In this document: piece by piece, positions 9,153 through 17,924 of the stretch
How the letters are laid out: each line of letters begins with the position of its first letter
How positions within the stretch are numbered: position 1 is the first letter of the stretch
Assembly (NCBI RefSeq): GCF_021026295.1
Contig: NZ_JAJNDA010000002.1
Coordinates: forward strand, 248,001 to 312,000
Length of the DNA: 64,000 bases
Reading direction: 5' to 3'
From: Actinomycetospora soli
Lineage (GTDB): Bacteria; Actinomycetota; Actinomycetes; Mycobacteriales; Pseudonocardiaceae
Translations under genes and position numbers: made by a program
Notes under the pieces: model-generated
Told to the model about the DNA's origin: nothing
Database searches by the model: none
The model's input: only the letters and a program-made list of their open reading frames with translations

Positions 9153-9776
9153 TCAGGCGGAGAGGGAGTTGCGCGGGCCGCGCGACGCCGGCATCCGGAC
9201 GACGTTCGGGTCGCTCGCGTGGCGCGGGCGGGGTGGCGCGGGCGTGAGCCGGCGGTGCACCAGGAGGTCGATCTCGGTCGGGTACGGCTGCCCGCCGTCG
9301 GGCGAGGTCTGCCAGGCCGCGAGCTCGGCGACCATGGCGGCGGTCGCGGCCGTCCGGGCGTCGGTGGGCGGGACGGGCAGGTGCAGGAGCGGCACCCCGA
9401 TGCCGACGGCGCAGCGCGCCGCGGCCAGTGCGGCCTCCGAGCCGCCGCGGACCACGACACCGGCCGGCGGCTCGCCGGTGATGAGGGCGTCCAGGCGCAC
9501 GATCAGGCGCGCCGCCTCCTCGGCCCAGCCGTCGGACGGACCGTCGAGCAGCAGCAGCCGGCCCGCGGGGGCGTCCAGCTCGTCGAGGACGGCATCGACC
9601 CCGAGGGGGTCCACGCCGGTCGCGACGAGGACGGGCCGGACGGGCTCGTCACCCTCGTCGGCACCCGGACGGCCCAGCGGCGCCAGCGCCCGGGCGTCGT
9701 CCGTCGAGGCGACGACGATCAGGAGTTCGGGTAGCTCCGACGCGAGATCCAGGTCCATGTGATCACCGAGCGTCAT
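9153..9776 (-). CDS. protein of unknown function (207 aa, alpha/beta fold likely)
   Basis: The start is ATG 9776, preceded by GGAGGTG at 4 nt; a second ATG lies 5 codons further in. The sequence alternates hydrophobic strands and helices (ELLIVVAST, GRLLLLDGPSDGWAEEAARLIVRLDAL, AGVVVRGGSEAALAAARCAVGIGVPLLHLPVP), which suggests a Rossmann-like or P-loop-free alpha/beta domain. The C-terminus is basic and Pro-rich (PAPPRPRHASDPNVVRMPAS). I do not recognise the family. No signal peptide or membrane helix is evident. It lies about 200 nt upstream of the diguanylate cyclase on the same strand, far enough that co-transcription is uncertain. Confidence 0.7.
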   Translation of the reverse strand: MTLGDHMDLDLASELPELLIVVASTDDARALAPLGRPGADEGDEPVRPVLVATGVDPLGVDAVLDELDAPAGRLLLLDGPSDGWAEEAARLIVRLDALITGEPPAGVVVRGGSEAALAAARCAVGIGVPLLHLPVPPTDARTAATAAMVAELAAWQTSPDGGQPYPTEIDLLVHRRLTPAPPRPRHASDPNVVRMPASRGPRNSLSA

Positions 9777-10043
9777 GGGCACCTCCCCACGGTCCTCCGC
9801 TCTCCACCACGTGGACAGCACACACCAAACCGTCTCAGCACGACAGACGAGTGCTGCAGGACTACCGCTTGGGCGCAATCGGATCCACGCTGCGTCACCG
9901 GTTCGGCCGCAACCGGACCGAGACCACAGCGTGATCCGAGTGAGTTACACCGGTGTGGTTGCGGTGCGCACGAGCCGTTCGTGGCTCCGGAGGGTGCCTG
10001 CCGGGCGGCGGCGGGAGCCGGTGTATCGTGATGATCGCAGCAG

Positions 10044-10117
10044 GCGAGTGTAGTTCAATGGTAGAACATCAGCTTCCCAAGCTGAGAACGCGGGTTCGAT
10101 TCCCGTCACTCGCTCCA
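10044..10117 (+). tRNA. tRNA-Gly (anticodon CCC)
   Basis: The acceptor arm GCGAGTG (10044-10050) pairs with CACTCGC (10107-10113). The discriminator is T, and CCA is encoded at 10115-10117. The D arm is TTCAATGGTAGAA. The anticodon stem TCAGC/GCTGA encloses the loop TTCCCAA, giving anticodon CCC for codon GGG. The T arm is GGGTTCGATTCCC. All stems are intact. Confidence 0.95.
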
Positions 10118-10137
10118 CGAGCATCATCGCAGGTCAG

Positions 10138-10170
10138 CGGCCCGTCGTCCGGTCATCCGGAGGCGGGCCG
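10138..10170 (+). terminator. hairpin terminator after tRNA-Gly
   Basis: CGGCCCG (10138-10144) pairs with CGGGCCG (10164-10170), and an inner TCCGG/CCGGA pair closes a TCAT loop. It starts about 20 nt after the tRNA 3' end and just ahead of the hydrolase gene. Confidence 0.65.
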
Positions 10171-10195
10171 TCGTCGTTCGTGCCAGGGTCGGGCC

Positions 10196-11137
10196 GTGAG
10201 CGCCCTCGACCCCGAACTCGCGGCCGGCATCTCGAAGCTCGAGGCGGACGGATGGCTGCCGATCACGCGGGGGACGCCCGACGAGGCCCGTCGGAACTAC
10301 CGCGAGCTGTCCCTGCTGCGGCGGGGCTCGGCCGACCTGCCCGTCGCGGGGGTGCACGACGACGTCGTCACCGACCCGACGACCGACACCGACGTCGTCG
10401 TCCGGGTCTACGAGCCCGAGCAGCCGAGCGGCGTCACCGTCGTGTGGCTGCACGGCGGGGGCTGGGTGGTCGGGGACCTGGACACCGGCGACGCCTCCGC
10501 CCGCCGCGTCTGCCGTCACCTGGGCGCCCGCGTGGTGTCGGTCGACTACCGGCTCGCCCCGGAGCACCCGCACCCGGCGCCGCTGCAGGACGCGCACACC
10601 GCGCTGCGCTGGGCGGCCACCCACGTCGGCGGCCGCCTGGTCGTCGGCGGCGACTCGGCCGGCGCCGGCCTCGCCGCGGGGCTCGCCCTGCTGGCCCGCG
10701 ACTGGGGACCCCGCCTCGACGGTCAGCTGCTGCTCTACCCGGGGCTCGACCCGACGATGTCGCACCCGAGCGTCGCCGCGAATGCGGGCGGCCCGTTCCT
10801 GACGGCGGACGACATGCGGTGGTTCTACGCCCGCTACCTGCCCGATCCCGGGACGCACGCCGATCCCACGGTCAACCTCGGCGAGGCGGCCCGGCTGGGC
10901 GAGCTCGGCGACCTCGCACCCGCCGTCGTCGCCGTCGCGGAGTTCGACCCGCTCCGGGACGAGGGCGTCGCGCACGCCGAGGCGATGGCCGCCGCCGGGG
11001 TCCCGGTCCGCCTGCTGCGGGGCGACGGCCTGGTGCACGGCTTCTTCGGGCTGGGCTCGGTCTCGGCCGCGGCGCAGGCGGAGGGCGACCGCGCCCTCGA
11101 CGCGCTGGCCGACCTCCTCGGCCTGAAGGGTTCCTGA
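10196..11137 (+). CDS. alpha/beta hydrolase (HSL-type esterase/lipase)
   Basis: The 313-residue product carries the hormone-sensitive-lipase signature. The oxyanion-hole motif is WLHGGGWVVGD, followed by DYRLAPEHPHPAPLQDA and the nucleophile elbow GGDSAGAG. The acid/base part of the triad is in VAEFDPLRDEG and LVHGFFGLGS. The family hydrolyses short-chain carboxyl esters; the natural substrate cannot be read from sequence. GTG 10196 is chosen as the start because the conserved region begins soon after it and upstream codons run through the tRNA. It is cytosolic, with no signal peptide. Confidence 0.85.
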   Translation: MSALDPELAAGISKLEADGWLPITRGTPDEARRNYRELSLLRRGSADLPVAGVHDDVVTDPTTDTDVVVRVYEPEQPSGVTVVWLHGGGWVVGDLDTGDASARRVCRHLGARVVSVDYRLAPEHPHPAPLQDAHTALRWAATHVGGRLVVGGDSAGAGLAAGLALLARDWGPRLDGQLLLYPGLDPTMSHPSVAANAGGPFLTADDMRWFYARYLPDPGTHADPTVNLGEAARLGELGDLAPAVVAVAEFDPLRDEGVAHAEAMAAAGVPVRLLRGDGLVHGFFGLGSVSAAAQAEGDRALDALADLLGLKGS

Positions 11138-11542
11138 GCCGACTGCGCCGGATGCGCGGGCGACACCCCCGGACGCGCCGGGGCACGCCGAGACGCCCCC
11201 TCGACTCGCCGGAAGGTCGCCCGCCCGCCGCTCGTCGACCGTTCGTCCGGTGGCCCGCTCGCCGTCGGCCGTCCCCGACCGTCCGACCCGGTGGTGACGG
11301 CCGGTCGGCGCCGCGTCGTGGACACGATCGAGGACGCGAACCGCGACGTGGGCACGTTTGTCGACGCACCCGCCGTCGGGAAGGACGCCGACGCGCCGGG
11401 GAGGACACCCACCCGGCCCACGCCGGCCCGGACCCCGCTATGTTCCGGCGGTCCAGATCACGACGAGGTCACGGCATCACGCCGATGCCATCGCTCCCCG
11501 GCGGCCTCGTCGTGCGAGATCCCTGCGGCGAAGGGCGAACAC
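11138..11542 (+). promoter_or_regulatory. 405-bp intergenic region with structured 5' leader of the transglycosylase
   Basis: No gene is seen here. A weak CCCCGG/CCGGGG hairpin (11167-11183) may end the hydrolase transcript. TATGTT at 11439-11444 is a plausible -10 box. The leader that follows can fold into a perfect 10-bp outer stem (CACGACGAGG 11459-11468 with CCTCGTCGTG 11505-11514) containing a 6-bp inner hairpin (GGCATC 11473-11478 with GATGCC 11484-11489). The structure ends about 28 nt before the start codon. I see none of the conserved segments of the cyclic-di-AMP (ydaO) riboswitch often found ahead of such genes. Confidence 0.45.
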
Positions 11543-12454
11543 GTGGCGCGACACGGGCAACCGGCCTCCGGCCACCGGGCTACCCGCCCCGGCCTCGGCC
11601 ACACCCCCGCTCTCACCCCCGCCTTCGTCGCTCCCGCCCCGATGCGCCCGATGGCCGCACGCGCGACCGTCTGGGCCCCCGCGCCGGCGCCCGCCCGGCC
11701 GCGTCCCGCACGGACCCTGTCCGGTGCGACCTCCGGGAAGATCCTCGTGGCGGCGGTGGCCGCCGGGGCGGTCGTCCCGGCCGTGCAGACGTTCGACACC
11801 ACCCACACCGCCGACGCCGACCCCGGGACGGCCTCGCTGTCCGCGGCGCAGATGGCGCTGGCGTCCCAGCAGGGACCCACGGCCCGGCCCGCCGCCAGCG
11901 CGACCTCGGCGATCAGCGACGTCACCACCGTGGCGATGTCCACCGCCGACCTCGACGCCGCCGCGAAGGCCGCCGACACCGGCCCCGACGATCTGCAGAA
12001 GGCGATGTCGGTGGCCCGGGAGAACGGCCCGGTGGAGTTCGGCCGTCCCTACTCCGCCGGCAACGACGACACCCTGAACGGTCAGATCGCGAAGGCCCTC
12101 GGGCTGCTGGGCCTGCCGCAGAAGCTCGCCCCGGGCGTCAAGCAGATCATCATGCGGGAGTCCACGGGCAACCCGCGCGCGATCAACAACTGGGACTCGA
12201 ACGCTGCGGCGGGGACCCCGTCGAAGGGCCTGATGCAGCTCATCGACACGACCTTCCGCAACGCGGTGCTGCCGTCCCTGGCCGACAAGGGCATCTACGA
12301 CCCGGTCGCCAACATCACCGCGGGCATCCGCACGATGATCGCCAACCACGGCCTCGACGCCGTGTCGGAGGGCGGGCTGCGCAACTCCTCCGGCAACTAC
12401 ATCGGCTACGGCGGGGCCAAGCTGCCCGACGACGGGCTCGGTCGCGCCGGTTAG
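11543..12454 (+). CDS. lytic transglycosylase (SLT domain), exported
   Basis: The C-terminal 130 residues form a lysozyme-like transglycosylase domain. IIMRESTGNPRAINNWDSNA contains the catalytic Glu, SKGLMQLIDTTF is the second conserved motif, and DPVANITAGIRTMI is the third. The N-terminus is long, basic and Pro/Ala-rich, with one hydrophobic segment (ILVAAVAAGAVVPAV, about residues 70-84) that probably anchors or exports the protein. The GTG at 11543 follows GAAGGG by 8 nt. The total is 303 residues. It would cleave the MurNAc-GlcNAc bond of peptidoglycan outside the membrane. The structured leader suggests post-transcriptional control. Confidence 0.85.
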   Translation: MARHGQPASGHRATRPGLGHTPALTPAFVAPAPMRPMAARATVWAPAPAPARPRPARTLSGATSGKILVAAVAAGAVVPAVQTFDTTHTADADPGTASLSAAQMALASQQGPTARPAASATSAISDVTTVAMSTADLDAAAKAADTGPDDLQKAMSVARENGPVEFGRPYSAGNDDTLNGQIAKALGLLGLPQKLAPGVKQIIMRESTGNPRAINNWDSNAAAGTPSKGLMQLIDTTFRNAVLPSLADKGIYDPVANITAGIRTMIANHGLDAVSEGGLRNSSGNYIGYGGAKLPDDGLGRAG

Positions 12455-12519
12455 GTCGCTGACACTGTCGGTGTCGCCCCGTATGTTCCCTCTGTCCGGT
12501 TCGGGCCGAGGAGGGCGAC

Positions 12520-14778
12520 ATGACGACGGTGTCTTCGGGCGGTTCGGCGGCGGGCTCCGTCGCCGAGCATCCGCCCGCTGCGGTGGACGACGAGGTGCTC
12601 GAGGAGCAGCGCCGTCGGTGGACGCCGCTGCGGATCGCGGTGTGGACGGCGATCGCGCTGGTGGGCGGCCTGGGCTGGGTGATGCTCGCCCTCGTCCGCG
12701 GGGAGACCGTCAACGCGATCTGGTTCGTGTTCGCGGCCGTCGCCACCTATCTCATCGCCTACCGCTTCTACTCGAGCTACATCGAGCGGACGCTGCTCCG
12801 GCCCGACGACCGGCGGGCCACGCCGGCCGAGCACTCGGAGAACGGGCAGGACTACCTGCCGACCGACCGCCGGGTCCTCTACGGGCACCACTTCGCCGCC
12901 ATCGCCGGCGCCGGGCCGCTGGTCGGGCCCGTCCTCGCGGCGCAGATGGGCTACCTGCCCGGCACGATCTGGATCATCGTCGGGGTCGTCCTGGCGGGCG
13001 CCGTGCAGGACTACCTGGTGCTGTTCTTCTCGATGCGGCGCGGCGGCCGGTCGCTGGCCGGCATGGCGCGCGACGAGCTCGGCCGGGTGGGCGGGGCGGC
13101 GGCCGTCCTGGCCACGCTCGCGATCATGATCATCCTGATCGCGGTGCTCGCGCTCGTCGTCGTGCAGGCGCTCGGCGAGAGCCCCTGGGGCGTGTTCTCC
13201 GTGGCGATGACGATCCCGATCGCGCTGTTCATGGGCTTCTACCTGCGCTACCTGCGGCCGGGCAAGGTCGGCGAGGTCTCGGTCATCGGCGTCGCGCTGC
13301 TGCTGCTCGCGATCGTGGCGGGCGGCTGGATCTCGGAGAGCGGTGCCGCGGAGTTCTTCACGTTCGACCGCACCACGCTCGCCTGGGGCGTCGTCGTCTA
13401 CGGCGTCATCGCCGCGATCCTGCCGGTGTGGATGCTGCTCGCGCCACGCGACTACCTCTCGACGTTCATGAAGATCGGCACGATCGTGCTGCTCGCCGTG
13501 GCGGTCGTCGTGGTCCGGCCGGACGTCATGGCCCCGGCGGTCAGCGAGTTCGCCGGGAACCCGGCGGGGGGTCCGGTCGTGCCGGGTCCGCTGTTCCCCT
13601 TCCTCTTCGTGACGATCGCCTGCGGCGCCCTCTCGGGCTTCCACGCGCTGATCTCCTCGGGCACCACGCCGAAGCTGCTGGAGAAGGAGCGCCAGACGCG
13701 CTTCATCGGCTACGGCGGCATGCTGATGGAGTCGTTCGTGGCGATCATGGCGCTGGTCGCGGCGGTGTCGATCGACCGCGGCATCTACTTCGCGATGAAC
13801 TCCCCCGCGGCGATGACGGGCGGCGCGGTCGACTCGGCCGCGATGTTCGTCAACTCGCTCGGCCTCGCCGGCGTGAACGTCAGCCCCGAACTGCTCGCGG
13901 GCACCGCGCAGTCGGTCGGTGAGCAGACGATCGTCTCGCGGACCGGCGGGGCGCCCACCCTGGCGCTCGGCCTCGCCAACATCCTGTCGGGCCTGTTCGG
14001 CGGCGCCGCGTTGATGAGCTTCTGGTACCACTTCGCGATCATGTTCGAGGCGCTGTTCATCCTCACCGCGGTGGACGCCGGGACGCGGGTGGCGCGCTTC
14101 ATGCTCCAGGACGCGGTGGGCAGCTTCGTCCCGAAGTTCAAGGACATGTCGTGGCGGCCCGGGGTCTGGATCGGCACCCTCGTCATGTGCGGGGCCTGGG
14201 GCGGCATCCTGATCATGGGTGTCACGGATCCGCTCGGTGGGATCAACACGCTCTTCCCGCTGTTCGGCATCGCGAACCAGCTCCTCGCCGCGATCGCGCT
14301 CGCGGTGTGTCTCGCGATCGTCGCGCGGCGCGGGACGATCGGGACGCTGTGGATCGTGCTGGTGCCGCTCGTGGCGGTCACCGTCATCACGGTCACGGCC
14401 TCGCTCTACAAGATCTTCTCGTCGGTACCGGCCGTCGGTTACTGGGCCCAGCACAACGCGTACCGGGAGGCCCTCGCGGCGGGGCGGACGAGCATGGGCG
14501 CGGCGCGCACGCCCGAGGCCATGGAGGCCGTCGTCCGGAACACCTTCATCCAGGGCTCGCTGTCGATCCTGTTCCTCGTGCTGGCGCTGGTGGTGATCGT
14601 GACCGCGGCCATCGCGGCGGTCGGCTCGCTGCGGGCGGGTGGGCGGCCCAGCCTCGAGGACGAGCCGGTGCCCTCGAAGCTCTACGCGCCGTCCGGGTTG
14701 GTGCCGCAGCCCGCGGAGAAGGAGCTGGAGGCCCGCTGGCTCGCCGAGGTCGGCCCGCCGTCGCGGGGCGGCCACTGA
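12520..14778 (+). CDS. cstA: CstA family pyruvate/peptide transporter
   Basis: The 752-residue polytopic protein matches the carbon-starvation protein CstA. About 16-18 helices are visible, with the conserved GHHFAAIAGAGPLVGPVLAAQ and GYLPGTIWIIVG segments, ACGALSGFHALISSGTTPK in mid-protein, and a C-terminal FPLFGIANQLLAAIAL motif. CstA proteins import pyruvate and possibly peptides during carbon limitation. GAGGAGGG lies 6 nt ahead of the ATG. A small GACAC/GTGTC inverted repeat at 12461-12475 lies upstream and could be an operator. The stop overlaps the start of the YbdD/YjiX-like gene, matching the usual cstA-ybdD pairing. Confidence 0.93.
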   Translation: MTTVSSGGSAAGSVAEHPPAAVDDEVLEEQRRRWTPLRIAVWTAIALVGGLGWVMLALVRGETVNAIWFVFAAVATYLIAYRFYSSYIERTLLRPDDRRATPAEHSENGQDYLPTDRRVLYGHHFAAIAGAGPLVGPVLAAQMGYLPGTIWIIVGVVLAGAVQDYLVLFFSMRRGGRSLAGMARDELGRVGGAAAVLATLAIMIILIAVLALVVVQALGESPWGVFSVAMTIPIALFMGFYLRYLRPGKVGEVSVIGVALLLLAIVAGGWISESGAAEFFTFDRTTLAWGVVVYGVIAAILPVWMLLAPRDYLSTFMKIGTIVLLAVAVVVVRPDVMAPAVSEFAGNPAGGPVVPGPLFPFLFVTIACGALSGFHALISSGTTPKLLEKERQTRFIGYGGMLMESFVAIMALVAAVSIDRGIYFAMNSPAAMTGGAVDSAAMFVNSLGLAGVNVSPELLAGTAQSVGEQTIVSRTGGAPTLALGLANILSGLFGGAALMSFWYHFAIMFEALFILTAVDAGTRVARFMLQDAVGSFVPKFKDMSWRPGVWIGTLVMCGAWGGILIMGVTDPLGGINTLFPLFGIANQLLAAIALAVCLAIVARRGTIGTLWIVLVPLVAVTVITVTASLYKIFSSVPAVGYWAQHNAYREALAAGRTSMGAARTPEAMEAVVRNTFIQGSLSILFLVLALVVIVTAAIAAVGSLRAGGRPSLEDEPVPSKLYAPSGLVPQPAEKELEARWLAEVGPPSRGGH

Positions 14779-14948
14779 TGCGGGCCCTCGTGCGCTGGTG
14801 GCGGGGCGTGATCGGCGCCGACGCCTACGAGCGCTACCTGGAGTCGCACCACCGGCGCGGGCACACCCACCCGCCGATGGGCGAGCGCGAGTTCTGGCGG
14901 GCGAAGGTCGACGCGCAGGAGGCGAACCCCTCGTCGCGGTGTTGCTGA
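14778..14948 (+). CDS. YbdD/YjiX family small protein (CstA partner)
   Basis: This 56-residue protein starts at an ATG that shares one base with the cstA stop (TGATG). Its sequence is typical of the family: RWWRGVIGADAYERYLESHH, then PPMGEREFWRAKVDAQEANP, ending with two cysteines. YbdD/YjiX proteins are encoded directly after CstA-type transporters and are needed for pyruvate uptake in enterobacteria. Translational coupling fits that role here. Confidence 0.88.
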   Translation: MRALVRWWRGVIGADAYERYLESHHRRGHTHPPMGEREFWRAKVDAQEANPSSRCC

Positions 14949-14972
14949 GGGCCGCGGGGGTAGACCGGTTGC

Positions 14973-15815
14973 ATGAGCGAACGAGTATGGCTCGTGACCG
15001 GCGCCTCCCGCGGCCTCGGCCGGGCCCTGGTCGAGGTCTGTCTCGAGGCGGGCGACACCGTGGTCGCGACCGCGCGGAAGGCGTCCACGCTGGACGACCT
15101 GCGCGGCGCCCACGGTGACCGGCTCGTGGCGAAGGACCTCGACGTCACCAACCGGGACGGCACGGTCCGCGTGGTGCGCGAGGCGGCCGAGCAGGTCGGG
15201 CGGATCGACGTGCTGGTCGCCAACGCGGGCTACGGGCTCGGCGGCGGCGTCGAGGAGGTGTCGGAGGAGCAGGCGCGCGACCAGGTCGAGGTGAACCTGT
15301 TCGGCGCCCTGTGGTCGATGCAGGCGGTGCTGCCGACCATGCGCGCCCAGGGGTCGGGGCACATCCTGCCGATCTCGTCGATGGGCGGCGTCGGCGCGTT
15401 CCCCAACACCGGGCTCTACCACGCGACGAAGTGGGGCCTGGAGGGGATGAGCGAGTCCCTGGCGCAGGAGGTCGCGGGCTTCGGCGTCCGCGTCACGATC
15501 ATCGAGCCGGGCCCGTTCCGCACCGACTGGAACGGCGGGTCGATGGTGCGGGCCGAGCCGATGCCGGAGTACGACGACGTCCTGCGCGCCCGTCGGGAGG
15601 CCATGGACGGCCGCGGCGCCTTCACCCAGCCCGGTGACCCGCGCCGGGCGGCCGAGGCCATGCGGCAGGTCGTCGCGTCCGACGAGCCGCCGCTGCGCCT
15701 GCTGCTCGGCCACGCCGCCGCCGACCTCGCGCCGAGGCTCTGGCAACAGCGCATCGACGAGGCGGCCGCGTGGGAGCAGGTCGCCCGCGGCGCGGACTTC
15801 CCCGAGGGCGAGTAG
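14973..15815 (+). CDS. SDR family oxidoreductase
   Basis: This is a classical short-chain dehydrogenase of 280 residues with the Rossmann motif TGASRGLG near the N-terminus. The NAG motif (VANAGYGLGG) and the catalytic Ser-Tyr-Lys set (ISSMGG...YHATKWG) are intact. The arginine after the second strand (ATARKAS) suggests NADP(H) preference. The C-terminal extension after residue 190 is usual in the oxidoreductase/short-chain subgroup acting on bulky substrates. The substrate is unknown. It lies 24 nt after the cstA/ybdD pair and may be read through from it. Confidence 0.88.
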   Translation: MSERVWLVTGASRGLGRALVEVCLEAGDTVVATARKASTLDDLRGAHGDRLVAKDLDVTNRDGTVRVVREAAEQVGRIDVLVANAGYGLGGGVEEVSEEQARDQVEVNLFGALWSMQAVLPTMRAQGSGHILPISSMGGVGAFPNTGLYHATKWGLEGMSESLAQEVAGFGVRVTIIEPGPFRTDWNGGSMVRAEPMPEYDDVLRARREAMDGRGAFTQPGDPRRAAEAMRQVVASDEPPLRLLLGHAAADLAPRLWQQRIDEAAAWEQVARGADFPEGE

Positions 15816-15840
15816 CGGCCCGCCGCCCGCACCCCCACCG

Positions 15841-15952
15841 CGTGAGGGGAACCCTCGCACCGATAGAGCGCCCGGATCCTCCCCTCACGATCAGCCCGCA
15901 CGGTGTGAGGGGAATATTCGAGCGCTCTTGTGGCATGAGGGTTCCCCTCACG
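15841..15952. repeat. compound GTGAGGGGAA palindromic element between convergent genes
   Basis: Four copies of GTGAGGGGA(A) occur in alternating orientation (starting 15842 plus, ending 15889 minus, starting 15905 plus, ending 15951 minus). The outermost pair forms a perfect 16-bp inverted repeat, CGTGAGGGGAACCCTC (15841-15856) with its complement at 15937-15952. Each inner pair can also form its own 10-bp stem. It lies between the convergent SDR and acyl-CoA synthetase genes, so a bidirectional terminator role is likely. The same core recurs at 34170-34218. Confidence 0.8.
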
Positions 15953-15966
15953 CGGGAGAAGGCGCC

Positions 15967-17862
15967 TCAGCCGCCCGCCTGCGGACCCTTCTGCAGCACC
16001 GGACGCAGGGTGTCGAGCACGGACGCGTCGTCGATGGTCGAGGGCACCATGGCGTCCTGGCCGTCGGCGATCTGGCGCATCGTCTTGCGCAGCACCTTCC
16101 CCGACCGGGTCTTCGGCAGCGCCGGCACCACGGCCACGTTCTTGAACGACGCGACCGCACCCACCTCGCTGCGCACCAGGGCCACGAGCTCCGGCGCGAT
16201 CTCGTCCTCCCCGCGGGTCACGCCCGCCTTGAGCACGACGAAGCCGCGCGGGACCTGGCCCTTCATCGCGTCGTGGACGCCGATCACGGCGCACTCGGCG
16301 ACGTCGGGGTGCCCGGCGAGGACCTCCTCCATCGAGCCGGTCGACAGGCGGTGGCCGGCGACGTTGATGACGTCGTCGGTGCGGCCCATGACGAACACGT
16401 AGCCGTCGGCGTCCACGTAGCCGCCGTCGCCGGTGAGGTAGTAGCCCTCGTAGCGCGACATGTACGACTCGCGGAACCGCTCGTCGTCCTCCCACAACGT
16501 CTGCAGGCAGCCCGGCGGCATCGGCAGCTTGATCACGATGGCGCCCTCCTCCCCGCGCGGCAGCTCCGTGCCGTCGACGTCGAGCACGTCGACCTGGTAG
16601 CCGGGGACCGGGACCGACGGCGAGCCGGCCTTGAGCTCCATCGGCTCGAGCCCCCGCAGGTTCGCCGCGATCGGCCAGCCGGTCTCGGTCTGCCACCAGT
16701 GGTCGACGACGGGGACGCCGAGCGTCTCCGACGCCCACGTCCACGTCTCCGGGTCGAGGCGCTCGCCTGCGAGGAAGAGGGTCTGCAGCGAGGAGATGTC
16801 GTAGTCGCGCAGGAGGACCGCGTCGGGGTCCTCCTTCTTGATGCCGCGGAACGCCGTCGGTGCGGTGAACAGGGCCTTGACCTGGTGGTCCTGGATGACC
16901 CGCCAGAAGGCGCCCGCGTCCGGGGTGCCGATCGGCTTGCCCTCGTAGAGCACCGTCGTCGCCCCGGTCAGCAGCGGCGCGTAGACGATGTAGGAGTGCC
17001 CGACGACCCACCCGACGTCGGAGGCGGTGAACATGACCTCGCCCGGCCCGACGTCGTAGATCGCCGGCAGCGACCAGCGCAGCGCCACCGCGTGCCCGCC
17101 GTTGTCGCGCTGCACGCCCTTGGGCTTGCCGGTGGTCCCGGAGGTGTAGAGCACGTAGAGCGGGTCGGTGGCCGCGACCGGCACGCACTCCGTGGGCTCG
17201 GCGTCGGCCATCGCCTCGGCCCAGTCGAGGTCCCGCTCGGTCATCGGGGCCTCGTACTGCGGGCGCTGGAGCACGACGGAGCGGCCGGGGTCGTGCTCGG
17301 CCAGCTCGATGGCCTTGTCCAGCAGCGGCTTGTACTCGACGACGCGCTTGCCCTCGATGCCGCAGGACGCCGACACGATCGCCGAGGGCTTCGCGTCGTC
17401 GATGCGGACCGCGAGCTCGCGGGCGGCGAACCCGCCGAACACCACGCTGTGCACCGCGCCGAGCCGCGCGCAGGCGAGCATCGCGACGGCGGCCTCGGGC
17501 ACCATCGGCATGTAGATGATCACCCGGTCGCCCTTGCCGACGCCCACCGAGCGCAGCACGCCCGCGAACCGGGCGACGAGGTCGCGCAGCTCGGTGTAGG
17601 TGAACCGCTGCTGCGAGTCGGTCACCGGCGAGTCGTGGATCAGCGCGACCTGGTCGCCGCGACCCGCGTCGACGTGCCGGTCCAGCGCGTTGTGGCAGGT
17701 GTTCAGCTCGCCGCCGACGAACCACCGCGAGAACGGCAGCGCCGAGGCGTCCATGATCGTCTCGGGCTCGGTGTACCAGTCGATGAGTGCCGCGGCCTCG
17801 CGCCAGAAGCCGTCGGGGTCGGTCATGCTGCGGTCGTAGGCCTCGCGGTACTCGCCACTCAT
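15967..17862 (-). CDS. prpE: propionyl-CoA synthetase-like acyl-CoA synthetase (AMP-forming)
   Basis: The 631-residue length and motifs fit the acetyl-/propionyl-CoA synthetase branch of the adenylate-forming enzymes. The P-loop-like YTSGTTGKPKGVQRD, the DHWWQTETGWPI segment, TGDGGYVDADGYVFVMGRTDDV, and C-terminal TRSGKVLRK with the catalytic Lys589 are all present. The GHRLSTGSMEE stretch favours PrpE/ACSS3 over Acs. It activates propionate (or another short acid) to the acyl-CoA through an acyl-AMP. Lys589 is the residue that protein acyltransferases block and sirtuins restore in this family; a sirtuin gene lies at 31.2 kb. The start is ATG 17862. Confidence 0.88.
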   Translation of the reverse strand: MSGEYREAYDRSMTDPDGFWREAAALIDWYTEPETIMDASALPFSRWFVGGELNTCHNALDRHVDAGRGDQVALIHDSPVTDSQQRFTYTELRDLVARFAGVLRSVGVGKGDRVIIYMPMVPEAAVAMLACARLGAVHSVVFGGFAARELAVRIDDAKPSAIVSASCGIEGKRVVEYKPLLDKAIELAEHDPGRSVVLQRPQYEAPMTERDLDWAEAMADAEPTECVPVAATDPLYVLYTSGTTGKPKGVQRDNGGHAVALRWSLPAIYDVGPGEVMFTASDVGWVVGHSYIVYAPLLTGATTVLYEGKPIGTPDAGAFWRVIQDHQVKALFTAPTAFRGIKKEDPDAVLLRDYDISSLQTLFLAGERLDPETWTWASETLGVPVVDHWWQTETGWPIAANLRGLEPMELKAGSPSVPVPGYQVDVLDVDGTELPRGEEGAIVIKLPMPPGCLQTLWEDDERFRESYMSRYEGYYLTGDGGYVDADGYVFVMGRTDDVINVAGHRLSTGSMEEVLAGHPDVAECAVIGVHDAMKGQVPRGFVVLKAGVTRGEDEIAPELVALVRSEVGAVASFKNVAVVPALPKTRSGKVLRKTMRQIADGQDAMVPSTIDDASVLDTLRPVLQKGPQAGG

Positions 17863-17924
17863 GCGCGCGAGATTGCCACGCGAGGTGACCTGGCGCACCG
17901 TCCGGACGGTGTGGGTGGAACCCC

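Noticed and set aside
10044-10117. tRNA-Gly as an integration site for a mobile element
   Set aside because: No second copy of the tRNA 3' end and no integrase gene were seen in the window.
11138-11542. Cyclic-di-AMP (ydaO) riboswitch ahead of the transglycosylase
   Set aside because: The context fits, but the conserved segments expected of this riboswitch are not present.
15841-15952. Possible CRISPR-like array
   Set aside because: The repeats are 10 bp, alternate in orientation and are unevenly spaced, and there are no cas genes.
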